Source: Oidiodendron maius Zn (lineage: Eukaryota > Ascomycota > Leotiomycetes > Myxotrichaceae). From it: a stretch of DNA of 64,000 nucleotides. The translations under genes and the position numbers were made by a program. The notes under the pieces are model-generated. The model worked only from the letters and a program-made list of their open reading frames with translations. It ran no database searches and was not told the origin of the DNA. Location: positions 1,364,001 to 1,428,000 of the forward strand of contig KN832875.1 in the NCBI GenBank assembly GCA_000827325.1. The letters are read 5' to 3'. Positions 23,101-34,434 of this stretch are shown here, one piece after another (the first letter of the stretch is position 1; each line of letters opens with the position of its first letter).

Positions 23101-23948
23101 GGAATGGCAGGTACAGGGACGACATGGCAAAGCCCATTACTGATGGGAGACCAAGCCCGAACCTGGGCACCCACGAAGAGTTTGAGCCCCCGACCGCACG
23201 GCACATGCCACAATCGCCACACGTTAATGGAATGGCTTCTCACATGTCGCCCATACCTTCGCCAGTTATTGGAATGGAATTCAGGAATCGCAACCGAAGC
23301 AATAGCAAGTCCACACCTGTCGGCTACTTCGAACCGCACAAACTGCAAGCCATCCAGACGGGCGAGATGATGGATCCTGCACTCTCTCCCAGGCCTCCTC
23401 TAGCCACTACCTTCTCTGGAAGTTCAACTCCCAATCTGTCACAGCCGTCACCTGTAAGCTCTGTTGCAAATACGCCAACCACGCCAGGATTCCAGAGTCA
23501 AGGAACTGTTCCAGCCCACCGCAAAAGGTCTATCAACAAGTCTGACATCTCCGAGCCGAGGTTCCTATCGTCAACGTCAAGAGTGACCACGGTCAACCTC
23601 CCACCAGGAGCATCCCTTCAGAACGGCATCGAGGCGCCTCCGATCCCACCTGTGAACCCAAGACGGAAAACCCGCGCTGTTTTCGGTTTTGGACGAAAGG
23701 ATGACTCGGGCGAATATCCGTCGCATCCCGCCGTGACTCCCACTGAAGACCGAACCACCTTCTCTGACGATGGCGATTCTAAGCCGAAACAACCACGCCA
23801 GAAGCTCAGGAAGACGTCCAGCGAAGGTGGTAACCTTAATGCTAAAGCGCGTCAGGCTATCTTTGCGGTTCCAAGCCCAGCCATGCCTGAGCCATCTGCT
23901 GTCAATGGTGAAGCTCCCCGAAACGCCGACGAGGGCGGCATGTTCTAA
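20148..23948 (+). CDS. Large disordered conserved fungal protein, function unknown
   Basis: A single exon of 1,266 residues. It starts MNRFRTKKRAKEATEG in a good context; no earlier in-frame ATG is obvious. The sequence is almost wholly Ser/Pro/Arg/Gln-rich and predicted disordered. A few conserved-looking islands stand out: the N-terminal basic patch with KPSKTFRLGKKQ, a motif NILFGGRQKIYKIPVGASGS near residue 175, GRAIYESDISQSTFQKLRDV near residue 205, and a Glu/Arg-rich helix (QKEREDFQNDLAARRRRVQE) near residue 760. Many SP/TP and RxxS sites suggest heavy phosphorylation. No enzymatic domain is visible. Proteins of this type occur in many filamentous ascomycetes without an assigned role, and a cytoskeletal or signalling scaffold is only a guess. 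The gene has an unusually long upstream non-coding region. Confidence 0.85.
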   Translation: MNRFRTKKRAKEATEGPVRASTDSDGPSPPSIKPSKTFRLGKKQLQQEPKMELDLANALPSSDDFRTSLLMSGLSARFSMLREQDDPTSKLGKASDDSVLFAPNKRQSRLNDLAFQPHGLSDIAEVSSINGSVRPWAVTRTDSYKTVESNGTDEDSVHSGSIMSRAKPGEGNILFGGRQKIYKIPVGASGSTKSLTEGSGSGMGGRAIYESDISQSTFQKLRDVEKAQQQEEHEEEDPSARSPSPTYNRNRETSSTTSSAGPSITRSSTAATSVTSQKAPSINGSSAPISPTGLGSTLPAMERPVNKGRRLYETGLDQHLHEQQFSAMSRIDTLTRQRALGAQTPPLGRNSPTGLSHPAERWHPNQITGKASMPNMRTASPSPTVSGAGAFDFPPRQAIPESKLGFGLPPLSPPMSEHDDHPILTVQPNDRGKATALGAFAKPVQPYDENKYSQRQIQMQQGRETPPLRKNSPPRAFPPRQQMGRTRADSNATYSSARSRSNSSAQRHFLPSDRIPETGLASKTSLSGESAASSARASSNTDAPAIHTEQADQPRPNLHVRDLASLYRRDQDIPLERPPESQHPANRPHPFLSQESSPGSEKIQSVVKEPPRTSEEAPTPSVTVSNAPADSPTLGPIVQLSGLSGMVRQHLRSDSNTSSVYGGVPANGFNSHEDEPLVQNDYTVGKHPAAGDDWEHADDTDVKSSLDLSINSNKSDDALPPLSVRVSNGESTDSHERTSWEKELSIHHTRDGSSETQKEREDFQNDLAARRRRVQENLKSFVETDSRSASPLPGSDLLKTNPLGLLKSKTSRGSLMGKPKDFKPLKGLGNVSRSASPGRATMDEDPWREEDEQVVHDGPKLPPVSLNKQYLQARREAQRDRERMVAMRHQQRAPSGPGPERFNRSVEDLQRPRDPSRERGPANMRPRHQTPSRERKPPPVAYAHRNGNHRESQGSVDTNLSGSRPTSRQSRERSGSDASQRSKSRNGRYRDDMAKPITDGRPSPNLGTHEEFEPPTARHMPQSPHVNGMASHMSPIPSPVIGMEFRNRNRSNSKSTPVGYFEPHKLQAIQTGEMMDPALSPRPPLATTFSGSSTPNLSQPSPVSSVANTPTTPGFQSQGTVPAHRKRSINKSDISEPRFLSSTSRVTTVNLPPGASLQNGIEAPPIPPVNPRRKTRAVFGFGRKDDSGEYPSHPAVTPTEDRTTFSDDGDSKPKQPRQKLRKTSSEGGNLNAKARQAIFAVPSPAMPEPSAVNGEAPRNADEGGMF

Positions 23949-24735
23949 TCTTTCTTCGCCCCGATAACAGTCACTTATATGTGGCGTGTACTCTGATATG
24001 TTTTTTTTTTTAATTCAGTTATTACAACTTAACTCTCGCGAGAAATAATGCTTGGATGACGCCTTTTCTTTGTATATGGCCAACGGCGCCTAAAAAAATT
24101 ATAGGGAAGGATCTAGGCGTTCTGAGAGTTGTAAGACGCGAAAATGGCAAATGCAGGAATTGGGGCTCACTGCCTTTGCCTCCATTTTGTGTCGGGCTTG
24201 TTGACATATCACATATTTGTTTTTAAAGCGAAATCTTGTGAAGATATCTCGCTGTAACAACACATTTGCAGTTGCATAGTGGCAATATTAAGTTGATGGC
24301 CCAAAGCAGGTCTGTGTGGTCATCATGGATGGAATGAGTTGGGCTTTGGGAGGGAGGCATATCTGCAATATCTTATGTACCTTTACTATTTATCAGTAGA
24401 GCTCGTGGGCTCTCTCCCGCTTGAGCCTTCATGAAATGGAAATCAAATCAAATCAAGTCAGAAGATAGCACAATTACTATTTTGCTTCTTACGGGCGGTT
24501 CTATTGTGATGTCATTATCAGTCCGTCTTGATAGTAACCATCCCATGAACCGCATTCAGTAAGCAAGCGAGCCCATTTCTGTTCTAAGTAAACTTCTTTG
24601 ACACCAACCTTAATGAATTTATGAATTGTCTACAACTCCACCATGTTTATCAGAACTCCATGCCCATGATATCGCCTGTGCCTAGATCAAACAAATATTC
24701 CCGCCAAGACGCCAAAAGTCACGTCCTTCATAATT
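23949..24735. other. Convergent intergenic region
   Basis: 787 bp between convergent genes. It is AT-rich, with a T run near 24000-24012 downstream of the stop codon at 23948. No gene or RNA recognised. Confidence 0.45.
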
Positions 24736-25638
24736 TTACGCTCTCTTTGGTATTGAAAAGCCCCTCGTCATGAAATCGCTCTGGGCGTCGTATTTTGACT
24801 TCGAGAATAGCGTCTTTAGATTGTCATTCATATCGAGTTTCCGTGTCTTGTTTCGCGCCTCCTGCTCCTCCAACACTTTGGACGTCAGTGACGCTGTGGC
24901 TGCGTTCTTTATGCCCGATGATATGGTAGTTGGCCCGTTGCGAGGCTGCGTAATAGATGCCATCTCTTTATACTCTTCTCCATTCGCCTTCACCTCAACA
25001 GCAGGAGCTTCTGCATCAGCATTCTTCCTCTTCTTCTTTCCCCCGGGCGCTTTCCTCAGCGAGTGCGTTAACCCTGCGGTCCTCAGTTTTGCCACCCTGT
25101 CGGCCAACCTCGTGACATCCTCCTGTGCGAGGGGTAGGATGGGGATAACATTTTCAGTCTCATACGGCTCGTTGCATTCCGTGCACGTCGTCGTGGAGGA
25201 AAGCTCGCGGATCGCTACTTCCGCAAACGCGTGCCCGCAGGGTACTAGGTACACAGCTTTCGTGCTGGGGCCGAGCTCTTTGCTACTGATCGGGCAGATC
25301 TTCTTCCCGTCCTTGGTAGTAGTGAACTTGACCTCGACAACGTCCCGCAGGCCCTTGACGCACCCGTTCAGTAAAGTTTCTTGCTCCTTGACAAGGGATT
25401 TGGGGATGGACTCGTCTTGTGGGAGGAGATGTTCGAGGATGGCGTCTTTGTTGTACAGAGTGCCGGCGCAGTCGGACACGATAGGCTCGACGAGAGGGCG
25501 GTTCGAGAGGGGGCACTGTGTCCAGGCGTGTGTTTGGGCTTCGTGTTGGGTCGCCTTCAGTTCCGTGGTGTTGGGATTGCGTGCGGCGCTCTTGACCAGC
25601 TCCCGCCGAGTAGGTATACTTCCACCATCATTACCCAT
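24736..25638 (-). CDS. RTF2: Replication termination factor 2 (Rtf2, degenerate RING)
   Basis: A single exon of 300 residues starting MGNDGGSIPTRRELVK, the standard Rtf2 start. The first half has a degenerate zinc-finger-like unit (CPLSNRPLVEPIVSD...LYNKDAILEHLL). The second is the Rtf2 C2HC2-type RING (CPISSKEL, LVPCGHAFAEVAI, CTECNEPYETENVIPILP). A Lys-rich linker (GGKKKRKN) and an acidic/basic C-terminal helix follow. Rtf2 stabilises paused replication forks in fission yeast and affects splicing and proteasome-linked turnover at stalled forks in other species; it acts in the nucleus. Length fits. The gene is divergent from TOR with 321 bp between start codons. Confidence 0.95.
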   Translation of the reverse strand: MGNDGGSIPTRRELVKSAARNPNTTELKATQHEAQTHAWTQCPLSNRPLVEPIVSDCAGTLYNKDAILEHLLPQDESIPKSLVKEQETLLNGCVKGLRDVVEVKFTTTKDGKKICPISSKELGPSTKAVYLVPCGHAFAEVAIRELSSTTTCTECNEPYETENVIPILPLAQEDVTRLADRVAKLRTAGLTHSLRKAPGGKKKRKNADAEAPAVEVKANGEEYKEMASITQPRNGPTTISSGIKNAATASLTSKVLEEQEARNKTRKLDMNDNLKTLFSKSKYDAQSDFMTRGFSIPKRA

Positions 25639-25763
25639 GGTCAGATAGCGAAATAGAATTGCAGTTTGGAGAGGACTGTTGTCAGAGGATGACGTTGGGA
25701 GGGTTTGAATGTCTTGAAGCTTCTGAATGTCTGGGAGGCTTAGGATAAGAATCTTATCAATTA

Positions 25764-25788
25764 GCGCTAGCCGATATCTGGCTAGCGC
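25764..25788. promoter_or_regulatory. Perfect 9-bp inverted repeat in the RTF2-TOR promoter
   Basis: The arms GCGCTAGCC (25764-25772) and GGCTAGCGC (25780-25788) are exact reverse complements around a 7-bp spacer (GATATCT). The element is 126 bp upstream of the RTF2 start and 171 bp upstream of the TOR start. Dyad sites with GC-rich arms are typical of dimeric regulators, and a cruciform or hairpin is the alternative. Function is inferred. Confidence 0.5.
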
Positions 25789-25959
25789 AACATCGAGGAG
25801 CCGACCTCAACCAGCAACCCAGGACAACGAACTACCATCATGTGCCACTCCTGATCGCTGACGCGGACCAACAACTTACATCCTCACCTTTCAACGCGCA
25901 TATGGGTGAATATGGCGTGCCAAATCTAGAGAGGAAGTGCGCAGACGCAGCTAAACAAA

Positions 25960-28900
25960 ATGTCGCAGCAAGCTCTTGATGCCCTGACGCGGCTAGTCCT
26001 GGAGCTGAAGTCCAGGTATGTTGAACTCCAACTGCTGCCTGCACGAGGGGATAGTTACTGATACGGGGTTCGCACGTTTAGAAACGATGATGTCCGAAAG
26101 AGAGCAGCACAAGATTTGAGGGAGCTTGTGGTGGTTACCGCAAGGGGTGCGCATATACACAGGATGGTCTCTGTTTGTGACGAGAACGCTGACAAGGTGC
26201 TAGATTTCCCACAGGAGCGGTTTTTGGAGTTCTATGATGTTGTTAATGCACGAATTACGAATCTAATCACGCATGGAAATGACTCTGCTGAGCGTCTGGG
26301 TGGCATCCAAGCTCTGGATGCCCTCATCGAGTTCGATGGGGTCGATGTTGCACAGAAGACAACTAGATTTGTCCAGGCCCTTCGATCAGTGTTCCGTGGA
26401 AAGGATCTGAATGCTATGCAACCTGCAGCAGTAGCTCTGGGGAAGATTTGCAGGCCGGGAGGTTCGCTCATATCCGAGCTTGTAGAAGCCGAGGTGAAAA
26501 CTGCTCTGGAATGGCTACAGTCAGATCGTGTGGAGGAGAGACGGTTCAGTGCCGTCCTTGTACTTAGGGAACTTGGCCGAAATGCCGCTACGCTGATGTA
26601 TACCTTTGTTGGCCTCATCTTTGATCAGATATGGGTCGGGTTACGTGACCAGCGACTCCTCATTCGACAGACGGCGGCCGAAGCTATCAGTGCCTGTTTC
26701 CAGATCATAAGAGAGCGAGACCAGGCTATGCGACAGACATGGCAGGGACAGATATATGACGAGGCAATACTAGGGGTAAAGCAGGGCTCTGTGGAGTTTA
26801 TCCATGGTTCTCTGCTCGTGATCAGAGAGCTGCTTCAGCAAGGTGGTATGTTTATGCACGAGCACTACCCTGAGCTCTGCGATATCATATTCAGGCAGAA
26901 AGACCATAGGGATGCCCAGATACGCCGCACAGTGGTGTTCCTAATACCAGAGCTGGCGAACTATTCACCGACAGAGTTTGCACAATCGTACCTGCACAAA
27001 TTCATGGTCTTTCTGTCTGGCATGCTCAAGAAGGATAAAGACCGCAACGACGCTTTTTTGGCCATTGGCAACATTGCAAACGCAGTGAAGAGCGCAATTG
27101 CACCATATTTGGATGGTGTGCTGATCTACGTGCGAGAGGGCCTGAGCCTCAAATCGTATGTAGCTGTTACTTTGTGACGTTTCGATTACTGCTAACAGTA
27201 ACTAGGAGACGGAGTGGCACAGTAGATCCTGTTTTTGACTGCATCAGCAGACTCGCTGCTGCGGTTGGCCAGACTCTGAGCAAATACATGGAAGCCCTTC
27301 TTGATCCAATTTTTGCTTGCGAGTTAACTCCAAAACTTACCCAAGCTCTAGTAGATATGGCACATTACATTCCACCAGTCAAGTCAACAATTCAGGAGAG
27401 GCTTCTGGACATGCTGAGCAATGTGCTCTGCGGCGCGCCATTTAAACCTCTAGGGGCGCCAACCCAGAATAGTATCGCTACTGCACCTGTTATTGCGAAG
27501 GATTCGAAGGATCCTATCGCATTTGAGCACCGCCAAGCAGAGATTAAGCTGGCGCTGAACACGCTGGGAAGTTTTGATTTCTCCGGTCACGTGCTGAACG
27601 AATTTGTGCGCGATGTTGCGATCAAGTACGTCGAAGACGAGAATCCGGAAATCCGAGAAGCGGCTGCTTTGACTTGCTGTCAACTTTATGTCCGAGACCC
27701 AATCGTCAATCAGACCAGCTATCATGCACTTCAAGTTGTGAGCGAGGTTATTGAGAAGCTACTCACAGTTGGTGTATCAGATCCCGACCCTGGAATTCGG
27801 CGAACTGTTCTTGCCGCTCTAGACGAGCGATTTGATCGGCATCTTGCTGTGGCAGAAAACATCCGAACCCTCTTCTTTGCCCTTAATGATGAGGTGTTTG
27901 CAATTAGAGAGGTTGCCATCGCGATTATTGGCCGTCTCACCCATGTGAATCCAGCATACGTTATACCGTCGCTGAGAAAAGTTCTAATTCAGATGCTTAC
28001 GGAACTCGAGTTTTCTGATGTTGCGAGGAATAAGGAGGAGAGTGCAAAACTCCTAAGCTTACTTGTCCAGAACTCACAAAGGCTAATCAAACCGTACGTC
28101 GATCCCATGATTGCTGTTCTCTTACCGAAGGCTTCCGATCCTAGCCCAGCTGTGGCGGCGACCATTATCAAGGCTATTGGTGATCTTGCAACTGTCGGGG
28201 GAGAAGACATGATTCCGTACATCGATAAGCTCATGCCAATCATCATTGAGGCGCTTCAAGATCAAAGCTCTTCTACTAAGCGGGAAGCGGCTCTCCGAAC
28301 CCTCGGCCAGCTGGCAAGCAATTCTGGCTATGTGATCAAGCCATACCTTGATTACCCAGAACTTCTCGAAATCCTCCAGAATATTATTAGGGGCGAGCCT
28401 CAGCGTAGTCCACTCCGCCAAGAGACGATTAAGCTAATGGGCATCCTGGGTGCGCTTGATCCCTATCGGCATCAGCAAGTCGAAGAACGATCGCCGGAGA
28501 TGCAGTTGCGTCTTGAATCAAATCAGATGACCGACATCTCTCTTATGATGACTGGTCTCACGCCTTCGAGCAAAGAGTACTATCCAACTGTTGTGATCAA
28601 TGCTCTGCTCCAAATTTTGAAAGATCCATCCCTCGCCCAACACCACGCGCTGGTAATTGATGCAATCATGAATATATTCAGAACACTGGGACTAGAATGC
28701 GTCTCATTCCTCGATAGAATCATTCCTGCATTTCTCGCCGTTATTCGTAGCTCTCCTACAGGTCGACTCGAATCATACTTCAATCAGCTGGGAATTCTCG
28801 TCACGATTGTGCGACAGCACATTCGGAACTTCCTACCCGATATCGTGACTGTGTTACAAGAGTATTGGAATATGCCATCGCTGCAAGCTAATATTCTTCA

Positions 28901-31900
28901 ACTTGTGGAGGCAATCTCTCGATCACTTGAAGGGGAGTTCAAGATCTACCTGGTTGGCCTACTACCTCTCATGCTTGGGGTCCTGGAGAAAGATATTTCC
29001 ACGAGACGCCTACCTTCCGAGCGAGTTTTGCATGCCTTCCTCGTGTTCGGGTCTAGCAGTGAAGAATACATGCATTTAATAATTCCGGTCATTGTCAGCG
29101 TTTTCGAGAAGCCGCAGCAACCATCCTTTATTCGCAAATCCGCAATTGAGACCATTGGGAAGATATCGAGACAAGTAAACTTGAACGATTATGCGTCGAA
29201 AATTATTCATCCATTGGCGAGAGTTCTGGCTGGTAATGATAGTTCTCTAAGAGTTGCGGCGCTCGACACCCTCTGCGCCCTGATTTTCCAACTTGGGAAA
29301 GACTACCTGCACTTCGCCGGCACCATCAATAAAGTCCTTCAAACACATGGTATTCAACACCAGAACTACGAGCTTCTAGTTAGCAAGCTGCAAAAGGGGG
29401 AGGTCCTGCCGCAGGATTTGAATGCCGAGAAACCTTACCTTAATGGTGCCGACGATGCGCAGTTTGCGGATATTACGCAGAAAAAGTATGATGCAAACCC
29501 CGTGCATCTTAGAGCCTCTTGGGACACTACTGGCAGATCAACGCAAGAGGATTGGCAAGAATGGATGCGCAGATTCAGTCTGACTGTCTTGCAAGAATCG
29601 CCCAATCAAGCCCTCAGGTCGTGTGCCTTTTTAGCAAGCGTTTATCCGCCCCTCGCAAGAGAGCTGTTCAATTCTGCCTTTGTCTCTTGTTGGGGTGATT
29701 TGCTAGAGGCATACCAGGTAACCGTTACATCTTCAAGTGTTTAAGACGCATATCTAACAGCTTATATAGGATGATTTAATTCAAAATATCGAAACGGCAA
29801 TTCGATCTCCTCATGTTACCCCAGATCTTCTTGGTGTGTTGTTAAATCTCGCTGAGTTCATGGAGCACGATGACAAGGCACTGCCGATCGATATTCGAGT
29901 TCTAGGGCGTGAGGCTGGTAGATGTCATGCGTGGGCCAAGGCGCTGCACTACAAAGAGCTAGAGTTTTGCCAAGATCAGACGAGCGGAGCTGTTGAAGCA
30001 CTAATTCAGATTAATAATCAACTACAGCAATATGATGCTGCTATTGGAATCTTGCGAAAAGCCCAGTTATACAAGGAGGGCATTCAGCTGCGCGAGACCT
30101 GGTTCGAAAAGCTCGAACGCTGGGAAGAGGCGCTTGAATTTTATAAAAAGCGCGAGCGAGAGTATCCTGATCAAGCCGAGACGTTCGATGTCATTATGGG
30201 TAAGATGAGGTGTCTTCATGCACTGGGAGAGTGGGAGTCCCTATCAACGTTGGCTCAGGATAAATGGCATACTTCGACGCTCGAGATAAAGCGTGCCGTC
30301 GCACCTCTGGCAGCTGCAGCTGCTTGGGGTTTACGGAAATGGGATCTTATGGACGATTACTTGGGTGTCATGAGAACTAATACTCCGGATCGATCATTCT
30401 TCGGTGCGATTCTCGCCTTACATCGAAACCAGTTCCGAGAAGCAAGTGTTTATGTTCAAAAGGCTAGAGAGGGCTTAGATACCGAACTGAGCGCTTTGGT
30501 TAGCGAATCTTATAATCGAGCATACTCGGTCGTCGTTCGAGTGCAGATGCTGGCGGAGCTCGAAGAGCTCATTGTCTATAAGCAAAGCAATAATAATCCT
30601 GCTAAGCAAGAGACCATGCGACGTACCTGGGAGACGCGACTTCTCGGCTGTCAGCGAAATGTGGAAGTTTGGCAGAGGATGCTGAAAGTGCGCGCATTGG
30701 TTATTTCACCCAAGGAAAATATGCAGATGTGCATCAAATTTGCTAATCTGTGCCGAAAATCTGGACGGATGGGTCTTGCTGAAAAGCATTTGAAGATGCT
30801 GATTGGAAATGAAGATACCTTGGACATGATGCTACCAGTCACGGAGACAGGCGAGTATCGACGCGATGGCCTAGCCGCGATGAAGAGCATACCTCCGCAA
30901 GTCAACTATGCAGTGCTCAAATATCAATGGGCGGCCGGAAAGCAGAGCCAAGCATTAGAAGCCCTCAAAATATTCACGGCAGAAATGGCTGACCGACTGG
31001 ATGCCGCCCATATGGCTGCCCAAGGCATGAATGGTGGAAATGACGGTCACAACATGAATGGCAGTGTTAACGGGTCAATAAATGGGATTGGGCCTAGCCC
31101 GGCCCATTCTGCCCACGCCATGCTCTCGAGTAAAGCTATGACAGATCATACGGTGCTTCTTGCCAGATGTTGTCTTAAGCAGGGTGAATGGCAGGTCGCA
31201 CAGAAGAAAGGGGACTGGCAACATGACCATGTTGATGATGTTCTAGCGTCTTACCGTGCTGCGACCCATTTCAACCCTAAATGGTACAAGGCTTGGCATG
31301 CTTGGGCTCTTGCCAATTTCGAGATCGTTCAATCTATCACCTCACGGCCGGATCGAGATCCGGCTATTCTACCCCAGAGTATTATCATTGATCATGTTGT
31401 ACCTGCCGTCCGTGGATTTTTTAAGTCAATTGCTCTCTCAGCCGGAAGCTCGTTGCAAGATACATTGCGACTTCTAACTTTGTGGTTTGCACATGGAGGA
31501 AGTCAGGAAGTCAATGCAGTCGTGATTGAAGGCTTTGCCTCTGTTAGTGTCGATACCTGGTTGGAAGTTATACCTCAGCTTATTGCCCGGATCAATCAGC
31601 CAAACAGTCGAGTTAGACAATCTATACACAACCTGCTCGCCGACGTTGGCAGAGCTCATCCTCAGGCCCTCGTGTATCCGTTGACAGTCGCGATGAAATC
31701 CGCTCCGAACACTCGTCGGTCGAGATCTGCTATACAAATTATGGATAGCATGCGACAGCATAGTGCACGACTCGTGGAGCAGGCTGATATCGTTAGCCAT
31801 GAACTTATCCGAGTTGCGGTACTATGGCACGAGCAATGGCACGAAGGTCTTGAGGAAGCTTCTCGATTGTATTTCGGAGACCGAAATATCGAGGGCATGT

Positions 31901-33516
31901 TTGCCACTCTGGCTCCGTTACATGACATGTTGGATCAAGGACCAGAGACGCTTCGAGAGGTATCTTTTGCACAAACTTTCGGCCGTGACCTCCAAGAAGC
32001 CCGTGAATGGTGTTATACCTACAGACAATCGGGAGATGTGGGGGACATCAACCAGGCCTGGGATTTATACTACCAGGTGTTCCGAAGAATATCTCGCCAG
32101 CTTCCTCAACTTAACGCTCTGGAACTTACATACGTGTCACCTAACCTCCTGAATGCCAAAGATCTCGATTTGGCCGTTCCTGGAACTTACCAGAGTGGGA
32201 AGCCTGTTATTAGAATCCTCGCATTCGAAGGCACCTTTAATGTCATCTCATCGAAGCAGCGCCCTCGAAAACTTAGTCTGCACGGCAGCGACGGTACCGC
32301 ATACACGTTCCTCCTCAAAGGCCACGAAGATATTCGTCAAGATGAACGTGTTATGCAGCTCTTTGGCCTCTGTAATACCCTTCTGACCAATGATTCGGAA
32401 TCATACAAACGACATTTGAATATTCAAAGATACCCTGCTATTCCACTATCGCAAAATTCTGGTCTTATTGGATGGGTCCCGAATCAAGACACTCTGCATG
32501 TCTTGATTCGCGAGTATCGGGAAAGTAGGGGCATTCTGCTGAATATTGAACATCGTCTTATGCTGCAAATGGCTCCCGATTACGACAATCTTACCCTCAT
32601 GCAGAAAGTCGAAGTCTTCGGGTATGCTTTGGATAATACAACCGGTCAAGACCTCTACCGAGTCCTGTGGCTAAAGAGTAAGAGCTCTGAAGCTTGGCTG
32701 GAGCGTCGCACCAACTATACTCGGTCCTTGGGTGTCATGTCCATGGTCGGATACATTCTTGGTCTCGGAGATAGACATCCGTCGAACTTGATGCTTGACA
32801 AGATTACAGGCAAGATCATTCACTGCGATTTTGGCGACTGTTTCGAGGTTGCTATGCATCGTGACAAGTACCCTGAGCGTGTGCCGTTCCGATTAACCAG
32901 GATGTTAACCTACGCCATGGAAGTTAGCAATATCGAGGGCAGTTTCAGGATTACTTGTGAGAATGTCATGAGAGTGCTGCGTGATAACAAGGACTCCCTG
33001 ATGGCTGTTCTCGAAGCCGTAAGTAATTCCTTCACACGTCCTCACATTCTTGATCTACATCTGACATTGCAGTAGTTCATCCATGATCCTCTTCTCAACT
33101 GGAGGTTGACTGGTGATAATCCCTCTCCACCAGGCCCGCATTTCCGCTCCGAGCGTCGCGAATCTCTAATGCCTGCGGATAATCGTCGACCCTCCATGAT
33201 GGAAAGCGAAATAGCCCCATCTGCTCACACAGACCCGGATCCCACTGCGGCTCCTGGCGGACCACCATCCTCGCGACCACGTGGTAGAACAAATTCCTCG
33301 GTTCATGGCCCGGGAGGCGCCGACGCGGACACAGCTGAGACGCAGAATGAGCGGGCCGTACAAGTGCTTAACAGGGTCAAGGAGAAGCTGACGGGTCATG
33401 ACTTCAAACCAGATGAAGAACTGACGTACACTCTTCAAGTTGATAAGTTGCTAATTGAGGCGACGAAGCTGGAGAATCTCTGCCAGCATTATATTGGATG
33501 GTGCAGTTTCTGGTAG
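25960..33516 (+). CDS. TOR: TOR serine/threonine kinase (PIKK family)
   Basis: Five exons, 25960-26015, 26082-27155, 27206-29717, 29770-33018 and 33076-33516, give 2,443 residues. HEAT repeats fill the first ~1,200 residues. The FAT region follows, with a lineage-type Asn/Gly-rich insert near 1635. The FRB domain lies at about 1892-1990 and keeps the rapamycin-contact Ser in EEASRLYFG and the Trp in [11 protein letters not shown], so FKBP12-rapamycin binding is expected. The kinase has [16 protein letters not shown] near 2066, catalytic [12 protein letters not shown] near 2214 and DFGD near 2233. A variable Pro/Ser-rich linker of ~90 residues precedes the FATC end ([15 protein letters not shown]). 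TOR is the catalytic core of TORC1/TORC2, coupling nutrients to growth. Each intron restores family sequence (for example [23 protein letters not shown]). The last intron ends in CAGTAG, and only the TAG acceptor keeps the frame. Confidence 0.97.
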
Positions 33517-34434
33517 AGGGATTTGGGAAACAAGGTTGCTGAGATGATAGAAGGTGATTCTGGGAAGTACTCTTCACGGTGCACGGCAGGGGGGCGTTTA
33601 GCGATGCATTTTCTGGGCGCGGCAATAATCACTTATGGAGATCTGTGGCCGCAGCCCATTTTGTACAGTACATATGTCTTCGATCTTTGCATAGCGACGA
33701 TGATTGTGGCAGATGGTGACGAGTAGTGTGTGCGAGCTCGCAATGAATGCAAGGGGTATTGGCCCTCTACGTAAATGAATACGGCGTTATTTCTGGCGCT
33801 CGTCATTGTGTAATTCAGGGGAATTCCCCTTTGTCCCTAGTCCCCTATCCAAGTGACATTGCGGGAAAGCCCAGGGGGATGATGCGTAATAGCGCTCCTC
33901 TCCAGGCAGCCGCATTATTTCAGCCCTGCCCAGGGTTTCAAGGCCTACAACCAGGCCGGACGAGGCTCAGACTTTCTTGGCGATCGCGATCGTAATACAC
34001 TCTCTGGAACTGATCTGATATCTTGGTCGTCGATATCGAATCCTTCAAATAAGGTTGACGAAAGGCTCCGGGAGAACCATCCCGCCGTGGCCAATCACCA
34101 TGCGCAGAAAGCCGTAAGCGAAAACAACCTCAAGGCCCAACGGTGTTCTTTATTTGCAATCTTTGCTCATCACTCCAGCCAAAGAAGCAGGGTCTACAAG
34201 GCAACAAAGTTGTTGTCGACCATTGTCCTCGTCATCCGTACACTTCTCCGTGCTGCGAGTACCGTCGGGGACGCAAACTGTGAGGCGGCCATTGCGCTGC
34301 AGTCGGCACTTTATACCACCGTTCAGAGTCCTCTTGATCGTGGCGCAGCTTGAGGCCCTATGTAGAGTTGTTTGATAGCGTCTCAGGGGGACGGAAAAGC
34401 AAGCTATATTTGGAATTCAATTTCTAGCGGCAAA
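33517..34434. other. Intergenic region between TOR and the SmgGDS-like gene
   Basis: 918 bp holding the TOR 3' end and the promoter of the downstream gene on the same strand. Open frames here have no recognisable content. Confidence 0.45.

Noticed and set aside
24770-25648. 292-codon + strand frame opposite RTF2
   Set aside because: RTF2 on the minus strand is unmistakable; this is its antisense shadow.
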